DNA of 64,000 nt from Trichomonas vaginalis G3 (lineage: Eukaryota > Parabasalia > Trichomonadida > Trichomonadidae): contig NC_067206.1 of assembly GCF_026262505.1 (NCBI RefSeq), forward strand, positions 62,001 to 126,000. Reading direction: 5' to 3'. The position numbers and the translations under genes are program-made. The notes under the pieces were generated by a model that searched no databases, was not told where the DNA came from, and worked only from the letters and a program-made list of their open reading frames with translations. Shown piece by piece: positions 15,985 to 27,699 of the stretch. How positions within the stretch are numbered: the first letter of the stretch is position 1; each line of letters begins with the position of its first letter.

Positions 15985-16216
15985 GAACATTAGTGAAGTC
16001 GTTAGTGAGAACGATAGTGAGAACGTTTATTTTTACATTAGTGAGTTCGTTAGTGAAGTCATTTATGTGTCAGATGGTTTTGTAAATATTTAAGGTTGAG
16101 TTGGTGTTATGGTTGTGTTGTAAAATTTACGTTAACGGTTTTGTAAAGTGTCAAATTCACAAGTATTGCGTACTGTGAAACGCAGTGCCACAGTACCCAA
16201 CTTAACCATACTAACT
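15975..16216. other. Right-end region of the Maverick: short repeats and a hairpin
   Basis: Repeats of ttagtgaagtcg/ttagtgagaacg (15985-16065) are followed by GTTGTAAAATTTAC, ACGTTAACGG and a GTACTGTG/CACAGTAC hairpin (16170-16196). The satellite array begins at 16217. The exact terminus and terminal inverted repeat cannot be fixed without the left end. Confidence 0.5.
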
Positions 16217-16597
16217 AGTCTTGATATCATGCAGGGAGAATATACATTGATAAGCAATTATATTTTATAGTAGTAGTATTCGGAAATTCTTACAATTTAC
16301 AATACAATTTTCAAAAATGGATAAAGACTAATAGCCAAGTCTTGATATCATGCAGGGAGAATATACATTGATAAGCAATTATATTTTATAGTAGTAGTAT
16401 TCGGAAATTCTTACAATTTACAATACAATTTTCAAAAATGGATAAAGACTAATAGCCAAGTCTTGATATCATGCAGGAGAATATACATTGATAAGCAATT
16501 ATATTTTATAGTAGTAGTATTCGGAAATTCTTACAATTTACAATACAATTTTCAAAAATGGATAAAGACTAATAGCCAAGTCTTGATATCATGCAGG
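16217..16597. repeat. 121-bp satellite array, copy A side (about 3 units)
   Basis: Three units starting at gtcttgatatcatgcaggga (16218, 16339, 16460) plus a truncated start at 16580. Period 121 bp. The third unit is one base shorter. The same unit fills 30504-31040 and 32006-32456. Confidence 0.95.
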
Positions 16598-16808
16598 GAG
16601 ACTCTCTACAAATACAAAATTGATTATCATAAGGAAATACAAATTTATCAATTTTCATGTGAAAATTACATAAATTTGTTCTCCAATAAATAGCAATAAT
16701 ACTTTGAATGTTATATTAAGTAATATAGCTTCAGGTAAATAAGCTTACACTTCAAAAATATACTGTTATTCATTAATTTTAAAAAAAGTCCAAATTATCT
16801 AATCTTGC

Positions 16809-18312
16809 TTACTCTTCCTTTAAACTTCTTTGTGCCAAATTTAATATTGCCTTCAAAGATGGAATAAGGACATTAGGTTCAATCCTTCGGCTTTCGACAA
16901 TTTCCAAATGTGTTGAATTAATTTCAAAATTCATCGTGTTTTGAAGCTCTTTGCTCAACAATCTGATTACCTGCCCTTGTAAGAATTCTTACTGCTCTTT
17001 CTTCATTCAAAACATTAGCGACTTGAACCTTAATAATCGCATTTGGAATCACAACAGTGATGAGAGTTATGACGATGTCATCAATGCGCTCATTTTTTTA
17101 CCCAAGAAAATGTTTGCTTTAATTGATGAAAGTGTGATTCGCAATGTTATTCGTGGAATCACCTTCTCCACGATATAACATCATCCAATGTTCTTTGGTT
17201 CTTCTCCATTGTTTATCGAAATACTTCAAAGCGCGCGGTTCTTCTTCTTCTAACATTGTTGTCAAGAACTCATATGTTTCATCAGACTCTTCAGCCAGCT
17301 TTTCTGCATTCGTTGCATCTGCACGTAATGTCAAAAAGTCCATTGCTAAATAGAAGTTCTCAAAATTCTGTGGATTGTCAAAATAGCTTCCAACTTTTGC
17401 ACATGCGCGTAAAACATGCACAGCGCACCAACTGAGCTGCGCAAGAGGAAATCCATCCTCAATTGCGCGAGCAATGTTTAGCGCACAGTCAGCGCTCCAA
17501 TGCTGTGGATCCAGGTGCGCAAACTCACAGAATTTCACCAAACATTCTTGAATTTTTTCAGATGTCTGAGGGTTCACTAAAAAATAGCAAAAGGGGAAAA
17601 TTGTGTTTTGACTTGTTTTCATTGTTACTGCAAACAATTGGATCTTTCCTTTAATTAAAGAATGAGTGGAATCGACGTGGAGAGGGTTATCAATGCTATG
17701 CACCAATTCTTTTGCAGCAAAAGGTGCATATATGATTGTAAACTCGGAAAAATCTCTATTGTAATCAAATTGAACGAGATCATCTGGGCACTCTTCCTGT
17801 AAATTATTCAAAAATGCTTCCAAAGAAGTGTAAAGATCGTTTGATAATCTTTGTGCAATAATCTAATCAAGGCGATAAAATTTGTGCTTTAAAGCATCAG
17901 TAGACTGCGCGAAAAGTTTCATCGTTTCTTTGTTATTCGTATCAATTCCGAACTTATCAAAAAATGCTTTTTGAGCAAGAAATTGCTTTCCACCGTTTTT
18001 AATATAAAGTTCGATCCATTTTTGATAAAATTTACTCGCGTAATGTGAACCCATTTCAACTCCTATATGATGGCAATGTTCTTCATTAACTTTGCTTATA
18101 GTAAACACTCCATTTTGTTCTTCAACCCTAAATTTTGCCTTGCATAGGGGATACGAACATGAATAAGTGACATATTGCTTTGGAGATCCCGTTCTTCTTC
18201 TGTATGGGACACCGCCCTTGACTTCCTGTTTAATACCAAAAGCAATAAGCTCCTCTAAGTCCACCGAAATCATAAAAATGAAATGATTTTGAAAAGAGTT
18301 AACAAAATTCAA
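16809..18312 (-). pseudogene. Mutator-like (MULE) transposase, copy A, broken
   Basis: The N-terminal zinc-binding region (SCSYPLCKAKFRV ... NEEHCHHIGVE) is FLYWCH/WRKY-GCM-like. The DDE core follows: HVDSTHS, SADCALNIARAI and, in the intact copy B, NNIAESHFHQ. Copy A has an in-frame TAG at about 17862-17866 between the N-terminal and central parts. A one-base loss near 17150, just before the catalytic Glu, and further one-base losses downstream wreck the C-terminus. Copy B carries different lesions. The family cuts and pastes DNA through terminal inverted repeats. No clear repeat is identified here. Confidence 0.85.
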
Positions 18313-18555
18313 ATCACATCAAAAACAAAAACACATAAAAATATTTTATTATACTCATTCGAAATTAAAAATAATAAAATTTATATATATTAATTTCATT
18401 AAATCAAGGTTAAAAATCTCACCGGAAAAATAACCTCAGTGTGATAAATTTATCACCGGAAAAATTTACAATAAGGTTAATACCGAAAATATCGAAAAAT
18501 CAACATTTAAGGTTAATTTAAGAGTATGCACTTTTGTCACCTACTCCCTTTTTAA
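18313..18555. promoter_or_regulatory. Shared upstream region of the MULE and GT61 genes
   Basis: A 243-bp AT-rich divergent spacer. It contains a direct or inverted CACCGGAAAAAT motif twice (ctcaccggaaaaataacctc and tatcaccggaaaaattta). TCACCTACTCCC, which resembles a trichomonad initiator (TCA-Py), lies 20 bp before the GT61 ATG. Confidence 0.4.
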
Positions 18556-19974
18556 ATGAATCTTATTATTAACTCGAGCTATTTCAAAGAGAATCGGCAT
18601 AATAGCTTAAGCAGATTATACTACGGTGCAGTAAAGAATTTTTGCATTATTTATTTAATATTTGCCTTCATATTTGTGGATTATCTATTAGAACAAAATC
18701 TAAATCTAACAATTATGTTTCAATTGGAGCAGGAACAATTTATCGATGCTTTCAGTAATATTAACTTCACACAAAACGATGCGGGCGTTCATGAACTTCA
18801 AATCCATCCTGGAATAAAGGTTCTTCATAATTTTTCTGCAATAAGAACAGAAGAAACATTCTTTAGTGCTGGCCACAAAATCTTTGTTACAGTATTCGAT
18901 AGTGGATTCATGAAGGAGTATTTCCTTTATCTCCCACCATTTGACAGTTACATTCCGAAAGGTCTAACTCCGAAACAGACAGACCTTTTCTGGAAACAAG
19001 AGGAAAATCATATACATTACTCAGATTTCCATATTCCGCATATTGATGTTGTATGGACTGTTAAAAATGGAATTTCATCACTTTCTAATGCTCATTCTTG
19101 TCGCAAAAGCAACTCTTCTCATCATCTAAACTTCTGCAAATGGCCTACGACCGTTAATAATCCAGAAATCAAAGGAACGGCCTTAGTTGTCGGCAGCCAT
19201 CAGATAAACTACTTCCAACACTTTTTTGATAACGGGTTACCGCATTACGCCGCTGGCTCTCTCGCCACAGGTATTTCTCCCCAAATGATAACTGTTGTTT
19301 CTACAGCCTGCAATCCAGTAACGATAGAAACTCTAGAAAAACTCGGCTACAAGTCGCGCCAGAACTGTCAAAGCGATGGAAAGCAAGTTAGTGCCGAGTT
19401 ACTTATCATGTGCACTGCAACTCGAGTTGTCCATCATTATTTCTTCGACTGGTACCAGGAGCTAATGAGGATACCGATAGCTGAACGTTCTAAAGTCATT
19501 TTACTGCCAAGAGGCAAAGGGAGTGGCGGAAGAGGTAGTAGAATCATTCAAAATCTCCATGACATTGTCCCTCATCTCAGTAAAATCTTCGGATCCGAAA
19601 ACGTCATCATTCACGATCAAAATTCTCCAGAAAAGACACTTTCAGCACTAATCAATAAATTCAGTACCGCGAGATACATAATTGGGCCTCATGGAGGAGC
19701 TTTTTATAACCAATTCTTTTCTGGAACAAATACAACAATTGTGGAAATGCTTCCTGTCAAAGAGAACGGATATTACCCAGAACAAACTGGTCCAAGATCG
19801 ATGTCATTTGCACACTTGGCTATGTACACGAACACAGAATGCTTACACCAAGATTTTTACAGATACTATACAATAAGTGATCAGATCAACTATAATATTA
19901 ATATAACCGATTTCATGAATTGGTTTAAATTTAATTTTAGAAATGATACTTTTGTTGTTAATGCTTCTTCATAA
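18556..19974 (+). CDS. GT61/DUF563-type glycosyltransferase, copy A
   Basis: A 472-aa type II membrane protein. A single membrane anchor follows a short basic N-tail (about residues 27-45, FCIIYLIFAFIFVDYLL). The lumenal region carries the GT61 pattern. SHQINYFQHFFDNGLPHYA is the conserved His-containing segment, LLPRGKGSGGRGSR a basic loop, and YIIGPHGGAFYNQFF the HGGAxxN core, followed by TTIVEML. These enzymes transfer sugars such as xylose or GlcNAc to glycans in the Golgi. The ATG at 18556 gives the anchor. A later Met (MFQLEQEQ) would lose it. The coding sequence is identical in copy B. Confidence 0.82.
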   Translation: MNLIINSSYFKENRHNSLSRLYYGAVKNFCIIYLIFAFIFVDYLLEQNLNLTIMFQLEQEQFIDAFSNINFTQNDAGVHELQIHPGIKVLHNFSAIRTEETFFSAGHKIFVTVFDSGFMKEYFLYLPPFDSYIPKGLTPKQTDLFWKQEENHIHYSDFHIPHIDVVWTVKNGISSLSNAHSCRKSNSSHHLNFCKWPTTVNNPEIKGTALVVGSHQINYFQHFFDNGLPHYAAGSLATGISPQMITVVSTACNPVTIETLEKLGYKSRQNCQSDGKQVSAELLIMCTATRVVHHYFFDWYQELMRIPIAERSKVILLPRGKGSGGRGSRIIQNLHDIVPHLSKIFGSENVIIHDQNSPEKTLSALINKFSTARYIIGPHGGAFYNQFFSGTNTTIVEMLPVKENGYYPEQTGPRSMSFAHLAMYTNTECLHQDFYRYYTISDQINYNINITDFMNWFKFNFRNDTFVVNASS

Positions 19975-19993
19975 TTTAAGACTTTGTTTGTAT

Positions 19994-20014
19994 AAAGAGG
20001 TAGGGCAACGATAG
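19994..20014. repeat. 21-nt inverted pair, left member (copy A)
   Basis: AAAGAGGTAGGGCAACGATAG here recurs as its exact reverse complement at 23377-23397. They flank 3.4 kb. Copy B has the same pair at 35859 and 39242. Confidence 0.8.
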
Positions 20015-20819
20015 GTCAAAAAGGCTTCTCTGATAGATTTCCTTGCCTTTTGGATATGCTATAATATATAGCCTAGCATGATAGGATATGATGTCAAAAG
20101 TTAGAACATAACTTAGGATCTTGAGAAAAATGAAAAACAAAAATTACATAAAAAAAGAAAAATTTTATCTAATTTGTTTTTTTGGACCGAATAAGTAATT
20201 TTATTGAATTTCAATACGACACATAGATTTTATTATTAGTAATAAATATAATGGTTTACTATTAACAAGGAACCTAAACTAATGAAAATTTGATTTCAAA
20301 TATTGTATATGATTATCATAGATTACCAAAATATATTGCTATTTATGAGGATATAATATTGATTATTAGTAAATCGTATAAATTTAATAAATATACCATG
20401 AATATTGAATGAATTTCTTGATTCATAGGGGTAAAACGCGCTTTTATATGATTTAGACAGAGAATTTATGAGATGTAAATAACACAATAAAGGTTTATAT
20501 TGAATATTTTCTAAAAATAAATCGAAATTATAAAAAACAATACATTTATTCATTGAAACTACTTGGACAAATATGAAACAAGCATTCAGGCAATTCTTTT
20601 GAGACTTCAACGCATCTGATAATTTTTATATAACTTCACCTCTTATGCTTAGAGTGGAGGTATTGAGATCGTAGAAGTATAGATGAGCTCACATTCAGAT
20701 ATGATGTGTGAACTTCTGTTTTCACTGCAATTTTGAATCAGAATAAACTCAAAACAAGAATAAAATGATATACTCACTCTCTAAATGTGTTCGAGATTTA
20801 AAGTTGTATGAATAAAACG

Positions 20820-20868
20820 ATTCATCTTTCGAAGCCTCCCATTTAATGAGAGACTTCGAAAGATGAAT
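20820..20868. ncRNA. Solitary miRNA-precursor-like hairpin (copy A)
   Basis: ATTCATCTTTCGAAG pairs perfectly with CTTCGAAAGATGAAT (15 bp). An internal CTC/GAG pairing follows a one-base mismatch, giving a 49-nt hairpin. Size and design match the hairpins of the 31131-31988 cluster. The copy-B twin is at 36685-36733. Function is inferred. Confidence 0.45.
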
Positions 20869-21349
20869 GTATTCATGTAGATGAAATACTATATATGACC
20901 ATGTGTGATACTAAAGATATCAAAATGTTCATTTTTAAGTGCAATAGAAGGGTTATCTCTCGTAAAATCTCAATTTAAGGAAGATTTAGAAAGAACTCCT
21001 TTCCTAAGTAGATAGTGTGTGGTTTCTGTCTTTTGGTTGATCAGGAACTATGAAATTAAGTCGGACAGAAAGAAGTTCTTTCCAAAACAGACTCCAAATG
21101 AGTTGTTCGAAAAGAACTTCCTTCTGTATATGGATAATTGTAGTTACCGCACTGAAGTATGTAATTGTGATGATGGAGTTCTCGATAAATCTAAAATCGG
21201 ATTAAGATTAATTGAAAACTCAAGTAATTCTTTGAAATCTTGTGTTGTCTGGCACTATAATAACCAAAGAATGAGAATATTATGTTGAATGATGAGTACG
21301 TGTGCTCGGCATTCGCCGAGCGAATTGAGTTTAACGTACTATGAAAAGT

Positions 21350-22560
21350 GACAAATTTGGGCTTTTTTTCCTAGGGTTATGATCTCTTCCTTTCTGCTCA
21401 ATACGACAGAAATGAAAGAATGAATTTGTACTCCCTAATTGATTACTACAATCTGTATCTATCTTTAACATAGAATTAGCTGCATTGTGATTTATACTCC
21501 AGAATTATTCAATTTAAGATCAACCTCGTAAATTTTAATCATATTGCACCAATACTCCTACGTTGAGATAAGAACATGATTATACATACCAAAGCCCCAT
21601 ATTAAAAATCAAAATTTAGCACCTCCATTATGCAACCACATTATTCGTCGCAAATAAGTATATTTACGCATATTATGATGCATATTCACACAACTCGTAT
21701 ACATGAAAAGTTATTAAAATCAGACAAAATTATTGCAATAAGGAAAAAAAAACAACTTTATTATATATGTTAGTAATGAATTACAAATATTTCTACAAAG
21801 AATGCTCAATACTTCATATAATCTTCGAATATTTCTTATTACAAGTTAATACATTTTGACTCGAACATGATAAACAAAAGCTGACACGCTGATTACTACA
21901 TTTATGAAAATATAGTACGTTTCCATTCATCTGTTTACTTGTTTTTGTTGGAATAAAATCATTTTTTTTTCTTTCATGAAATAAGAATTTTGCTGCGAAA
22001 GCAATATCTCTAACAATAATTAATACATTACGTCAACTCTGGAATGAGTATTTATCAAATATGATATCAAAATCAAAAATTAGTTGTTTTTTATGAGTAA
22101 AAACGATGTAAATTGATTATTTGACTAATTATCAAATACTTTGATTTTCCAAATTTTTTTCGAAATTGATTTTTTCATGTGAAAATTCAAATTGTTTAAT
22201 TTCATTTTTGAAATTTTGAATTTTTTTTGGAATTTTGAGTTGATCAATTCAGCAGAATTGATAATGCTATTGCTTTAGGGCATACCACAAGGTGATGAAT
22301 AAAAGGTGAACATTAACAAATTATTTTAAATCACAAATATCATCCTCATCAACTTTAATTCTAAAAAGAACTGTACTGAATTATGAAAATGCATGATTTA
22401 CATTATTAAAATCTTTGAATGAAAATAGTACAAGATAAGTTTTTATTCATTTTTAATTAGATTTAAACGAAAAACTACTCCATATTAAAATTTAAGTCGA
22501 GAAATCGTATTTTGTTCTTATTTGTTAGCATTTTGTAGACATTCTAATCTTGAATTAATT
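21350..22560. repeat. Dispersed repeat, member 1 in copy A
   Basis: Diverged but colinear with 29065-30290. Shared landmarks are tctcttcctttctgctc, a TTGCATTG or GCTGCATTG segment, TTTCCATTCATCT, AACTCTGGAATGA, TATCAAATATGATATCAAAA and CCAAATTTTTTTCGAAATTG. It is non-coding. Copy-B equivalents are at 37215-38425 and 44933-46158. Confidence 0.75.
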
Positions 22561-25500
22561 TGTTACATGATATTATTAACAAATTTAACTGAAAAAATAT
22601 GTTAATATGGAATAAACCATGATTATATAAGCTATCAATGCTATATATACATATGTAAAAGATTCATATTAACTCAATTAACAAAAATGATAGATTTTCA
22701 TAAAGGTTCAATCTAGGTTCGTCCGAAAATTTTGATTTTTATATAGAAGACATAGTTTCATATACATAATTAAATTTTCAAACAAATTTGATCATACCAT
22801 TTATTAAGCAGGATAGTATATTAATTACCATCAGTATAAAAATATAAAAATGATTATATTTAATTATTGCATAATTTAGTCAAAGAGTTATAAGCCTCAA
22901 GTGATCGTTATCACCTTCAATGCACGTATACTTTATTGATTCATAGATATTTAATCTATGTTTGACATGTTGTTGTCGTCATTCGTTTTGTTCCCATTCT
23001 TCCTAAGTTAGAATTAGAGAATACACCATCCACATCATCTAATTTGGTCCTCAGCGATAGATTGGTTCATTTTGGAGGAGTCCCATCAGACAGTTTTCGA
23101 GCACCAAATATCAAATTTTAATGTATACAAATCTTTAGTGATTTATCTCTTTTATGATGAGTAAAAGGTTTCTGCTCATCAACATTTGATTTCCGACATA
23201 TATGATTTCTAATTGCAATTATTTACTTTCTTTTTATAATCTAACTCTGTGACTCATACCATAAATTAATTATTGGAAAGTGTCAATATGTTTGGCACAA
23301 CGAATGGCGGAAGATACCAAACCATGCAGGGAATATGATACGTTTAAGATCTCCGAACTTTTTTTCCAAAAATTTTCTATCGTTGCCCTACCTCTTTGTA
23401 TAAACTGTTCCATAAAATTTCTGATAATTGAAAATTTTGTATGATCGGCAGTTTTCAATAAAGATTTAAATCAAAAATGAGTCATGCGTGGCTAACTATA
23501 CAAAGGTACATTCACTAGGCAATAACAGTAAAATGGGATGAAAATAGGATAAATAGCATCCCTATATAGTGCCTAACAATATTTATACGGGCCAAAAAAA
23601 ATTTGGCTAGAGATTTGGCGAGTTATAAAACTTAGAAAATTGAGAGGGATTTTTATTTTTGAATTTTTTTTGGAAAGTTAAAATTGCGATTAAAAATCGA
23701 TTTCCAGGAGAACTAAGCATCTCATCATATATTTAAATCGATAAAAATATTAAATAATAGTTGAATAGTATAACAACGTGAAATTATGGCTGAATCTACA
23801 GAAAAAATGAACATATTTGACATTTTTGAAAATTCATACGTTAGATGGTGACAGACTCATAAACTATACTTTAGCTAAGATTGATATATGGTTTCAACAA
23901 CACATGGTTAAAATCGTAAAAATATTTTAGATTTCAAAAAGATATATATGGTAATATAATGGAACAAAGTCAACAAATAGCATGTTAAATATGTTATAAT
24001 TAACTTTTTATTAGATCCAATAGTAGATATCGAATGGTTTCCAGCTTTATGGTTAAATATTTTCTTTTCGAGCTTCTCTTTAACTGTTGTATTAAGGTTG
24101 TAAATTTTTGATGCTAGAAACTATGGAATCTTCTTTGCTGCTGCATTTTTCTTGAGAGTTCTTGCAATTTCGAATAGATCTGCGCATTGTATGAAATGGA
24201 GGCTTTAAAATATCTTGAAAACAGAATAGGACTGCTTTTCCAAAGGAATGCTTACTTGTAAATCAGAGAGTTTCAAAATTGACAGCAAGATTATCATCAT
24301 AACTGTCGATTTTGCTGCGAAAAAGGAAGACAAGTAATTAACAAATCATTTACTGTTGTTCATCAAAAGAAGAAAACTTTGATAACAACTAATGATGATA
24401 AAATCAAGCTATCTTTTAATATTTTAAATTGATAAGACATTCAAAATATTTGAATGGTTTAAAATATTTTCTTTTAATTTCTATAAGATATTATCATGAT
24501 TATATAATAAAATTTAAATTTTTATTCAAAAAGGCAATATTTCAAACTTTTAATTTCAAAAATCTTAATTCTGCAATAAGTGTATTTAATTGTAGCAAAT
24601 TTAATGATCCTTCGTCATGCTTAGCAATTTGGAACTCATAAATTAATGATTTCTTCAAGTAAAATTCTGCATTATTTCAAAAGTCAATAATTCTCTAGTA
24701 ACTTTTCTTCAAACCTTAACCATTATATTATATGTATAATGGAGAATAATTGCAAAGAAAGATAGCCGAATTTACTGGGTAGTTCTTGTGATGCGAAATA
24801 ATTGCAAATTAACACCTAGTTTTAACAGCATCAATCTCTTTTTGCTCTCATTTAAATGCATTCGCACACTTTAATTTTGAAATATAAGAGTTTTGGAAAT
24901 TATCAAATTTATCTGCTCAAATACTATAGATCTTCATAAGTGTTAATAGAATCATTAGCCTTACATATAGTGTTTAATATAATGATGCACATTATACTGG
25001 GATTCATTCCTTATTCATCTAGTTATTATAAGATTTACAACCCCATGAAAATTTAAAATTTTGTCAAAAATAGTGAATGTACCTTTCTCAAAACTTAAGA
25101 TATCCTCCGAGTTCAAAGATTTAAAAAAACACAAAAAAATTAACTTTACTCTTTTGAGATCCTTATCAGATGTGCAACAATTTGATGCAGTATCGCAATT
25201 CGAATCCGATTTTTTAATGTAGATGTACTCTAACATTCTTGAAAAAATGCAAAATGATATTAATTAAGCTTTTCATTTCTTTATCATACACGAAACAAAA
25301 TCATTCATTATACTAAAATTTATCAAAGTTTGAATAACGAAAAAAATAATATCTAAATTTTTACATTGAGTCGGCTATTGATATGGTCAATATTAAATCG
25401 TTTAAAAATGGGCATTGGCCAGAATAATACCCACTAAAATAAAGGTAGGTCAACAAAATCGTAACGATGCTTTCTTGATTTTGGTAATGGATTTAGACTA

Positions 25501-26964
25501 TGTAGGTACTCGGTGACTAATAGACGAAGAATGGAAGAAAACTGCAAGAGGGATTTCGAGGAAATATTATTAAAATTAACATTTGATTCTTTGACTTGCA
25601 AATAAACATATTTGTACTATTAATCGGTTTTACAGAATAGATCTTGCGTTATTGTATGTTTTGAAAAAGTATCTAGAATTTTTCCTAAGATACTCATTTT
25701 GCGAGATAAAATGATATACCATCTACTAGACATTTGTGCATTGCTTCCTATATGTAGCTAGTAACTACAGAAATTGTAGTTTCAGGAAATTTGAATACAT
25801 TTGGAATTCTAAGAAAGACATTGTAATATTGAGCATCTCCTATTTCAATATACCATATTGATGAAAATATAAATTCATGTAATCTGTCCTTAAATATGCT
25901 ATCTAAACTTGTGATAGAAACTCAATTTCACCAGAAAATATGAGAAAATTCCAAATTGTGAAATAAAACAACATCACATATGAGATAACAACCATCTATA
26001 TTAGGTTTCTCAATTCTTCATTCAAAATTCCAAAAAAAATTCAAAAATTTGAAAATGAAGAGAAGAAATATGAATTTTCCATGAAAATTTGCAAAATGAA
26101 AAAATTTTGGAATTACAAATATTATTTATTTTTGATGCTTGTTCCAAAATATGTCTTTTTTCCCATATCTGATATGAATATTTTGGATTATTATTATAAT
26201 TTATATTTATTGACATATTTCATGATATTCATATAATGGTTTGTTTTAGGGAATGAATGAGAATATATTTATTTAAAAAAAGAGAAAAGGTATTAGAATA
26301 GATTTTTATTTGAGCGTATTTAAAAGGTTCTACTTCAAAAACTTTATGTAGTTTACTTTTGTAAGCAACGTAAAACAATATCTTTAAGTTATTTGTTGCA
26401 ATTCGGGGATTAATCGTGAATTTTTGTTGTATATTAGTTAAAAATTAGTTTTTAGTAGATAAATTCGTCATGTTCCCGTTTGTAACTCATTTTGTTTTTG
26501 CTTTATTGATGAAATTTCAATTTGTTGAGTGAATATCGACAAATTTGTTAAATCTTGTTTTAAGCGCAGCAGCAATATTTGGAGTCTATTAACTATATCT
26601 AGACTTTCAGTATTTTGCATTATTTTTATTGTTGAGGTTAGAACAATCGCCTAACTAAGTAACGCATGTATGTAAAATGACTTTTTCGCGAAAACGGTCT
26701 TGCAGATTTTTACGAGAGTAAGATATCAATATATACAACAATTGAGGATTAATTTTATTGCAGTGGTTTACGATTTTCATCGTTCAAAGTATCGGGGCAG
26801 ATTATTAAATTTTAAGCTATACAATTTCCATTGTAGAGCTTTATATTTTGAAAGAATAGAACAATTGGACATATTATTATTAAGTATAAATGGAATCGAT
26901 TTTAAATTGCATATATGTCAACACTGTTTCTGACATTAATGTAAATACAAAGTACTAAACTACT

Positions 26965-27420
26965 ATGCATGAAGAAAACTTCAATTTCTCTCCACAATTA
27001 AGAGAAGTTTGGAGTTTTATTACTGAGAAAAATCCGCTTGAAGTTGTTCATGAGAATTTAAAAAATTGCAAACAATTTCTTTAATCGTTCGGACATCAAA
27101 ATTGAAATAAAAATTGTTGCACCTTTTTCGACAGTAAATGATAATAAAAAAAGAATTTTCAGAGGTGTAAAAAATAAACTTCTCAAATAGAAGGACCATG
27201 CTAAATGGAATGCGTCGCATACCCACCCAGTAAAAGTATTTGTGAAGCCATCCAGAGGAGTTAGGGCTTCTCCGTGCGTCATTGTTATGCCTCAAAACCA
27301 GAAACGAAGAGAGGAGACGAAATTTCCAAATTAATTTTGGAATCCCGGCCCAAATCAAAAATTTAACCATATTTCCCAGTAGAGTGGAAGAAACTACTTA
27401 TTATAAACAATCTTTATTAA
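26965..27420 (+). pseudogene. Decayed unknown gene (copy A)
   Basis: ATG 26965 opens MHEENFNFSPQLREVWSFIT for 39 codons and stops. Coding-like sequence continues in another frame (SDIKIEIKIVAPFSTVND, FRGVKNKLL). After an in-frame TAG it reads HTHPVKVFVKPSRGVRASP, and a last stretch (RGDEISKLILESRPKSKI) is in a further frame. Residue composition is protein-like, unlike the surrounding DNA. Family not recognised. Confidence 0.4.
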
Positions 27421-27699
27421 AGAATAAACACCCACATCTCTGTAAAATTCTTTTTTTATATTTACTGTCAGAAAAAGTGCAAACAATTTTTTTTCTTTCA
27501 ATTTTGATTTGCGAACGATTTTTTTTCTTGCGAAATAACGTACTAAAATACACTTTTTTAAAATTTTATCAATTTGTTATGGTATATCTTTATGATAATG
27601 AATAAAATGCTTATTTTTCATAAGTAAATACATAATTTATGCTGAAACACAAAAAATAACACGAAAATTTCTCTACAAACATAGTATAAATTGAAGTTA

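Larger units (their letters stand above)
19975..26964. other. About 7 kb of AT-rich DNA without convincing genes (copy A)
   Basis: Only short frames without domain or codon signal are present. Notable items are the 21-nt inverted pair (19994 and 23377), a lone pre-miRNA-like hairpin (20820), a CTCGGCATTCGCCGAG hairpin (about 21306) and a dispersed repeat (21350-22560). Nothing else is supported. Confidence 0.6.

Noticed and set aside
16217-16597. Could the 121-bp array be a CRISPR?
   Set aside because: Units are contiguous, near-identical and without variable spacers, so it is a satellite.
27020-27605. Overlapping frames of 116, 74 and 107 residues on both strands
   Set aside because: They overlap each other and the plus-strand decayed gene, which has the better protein-like composition.
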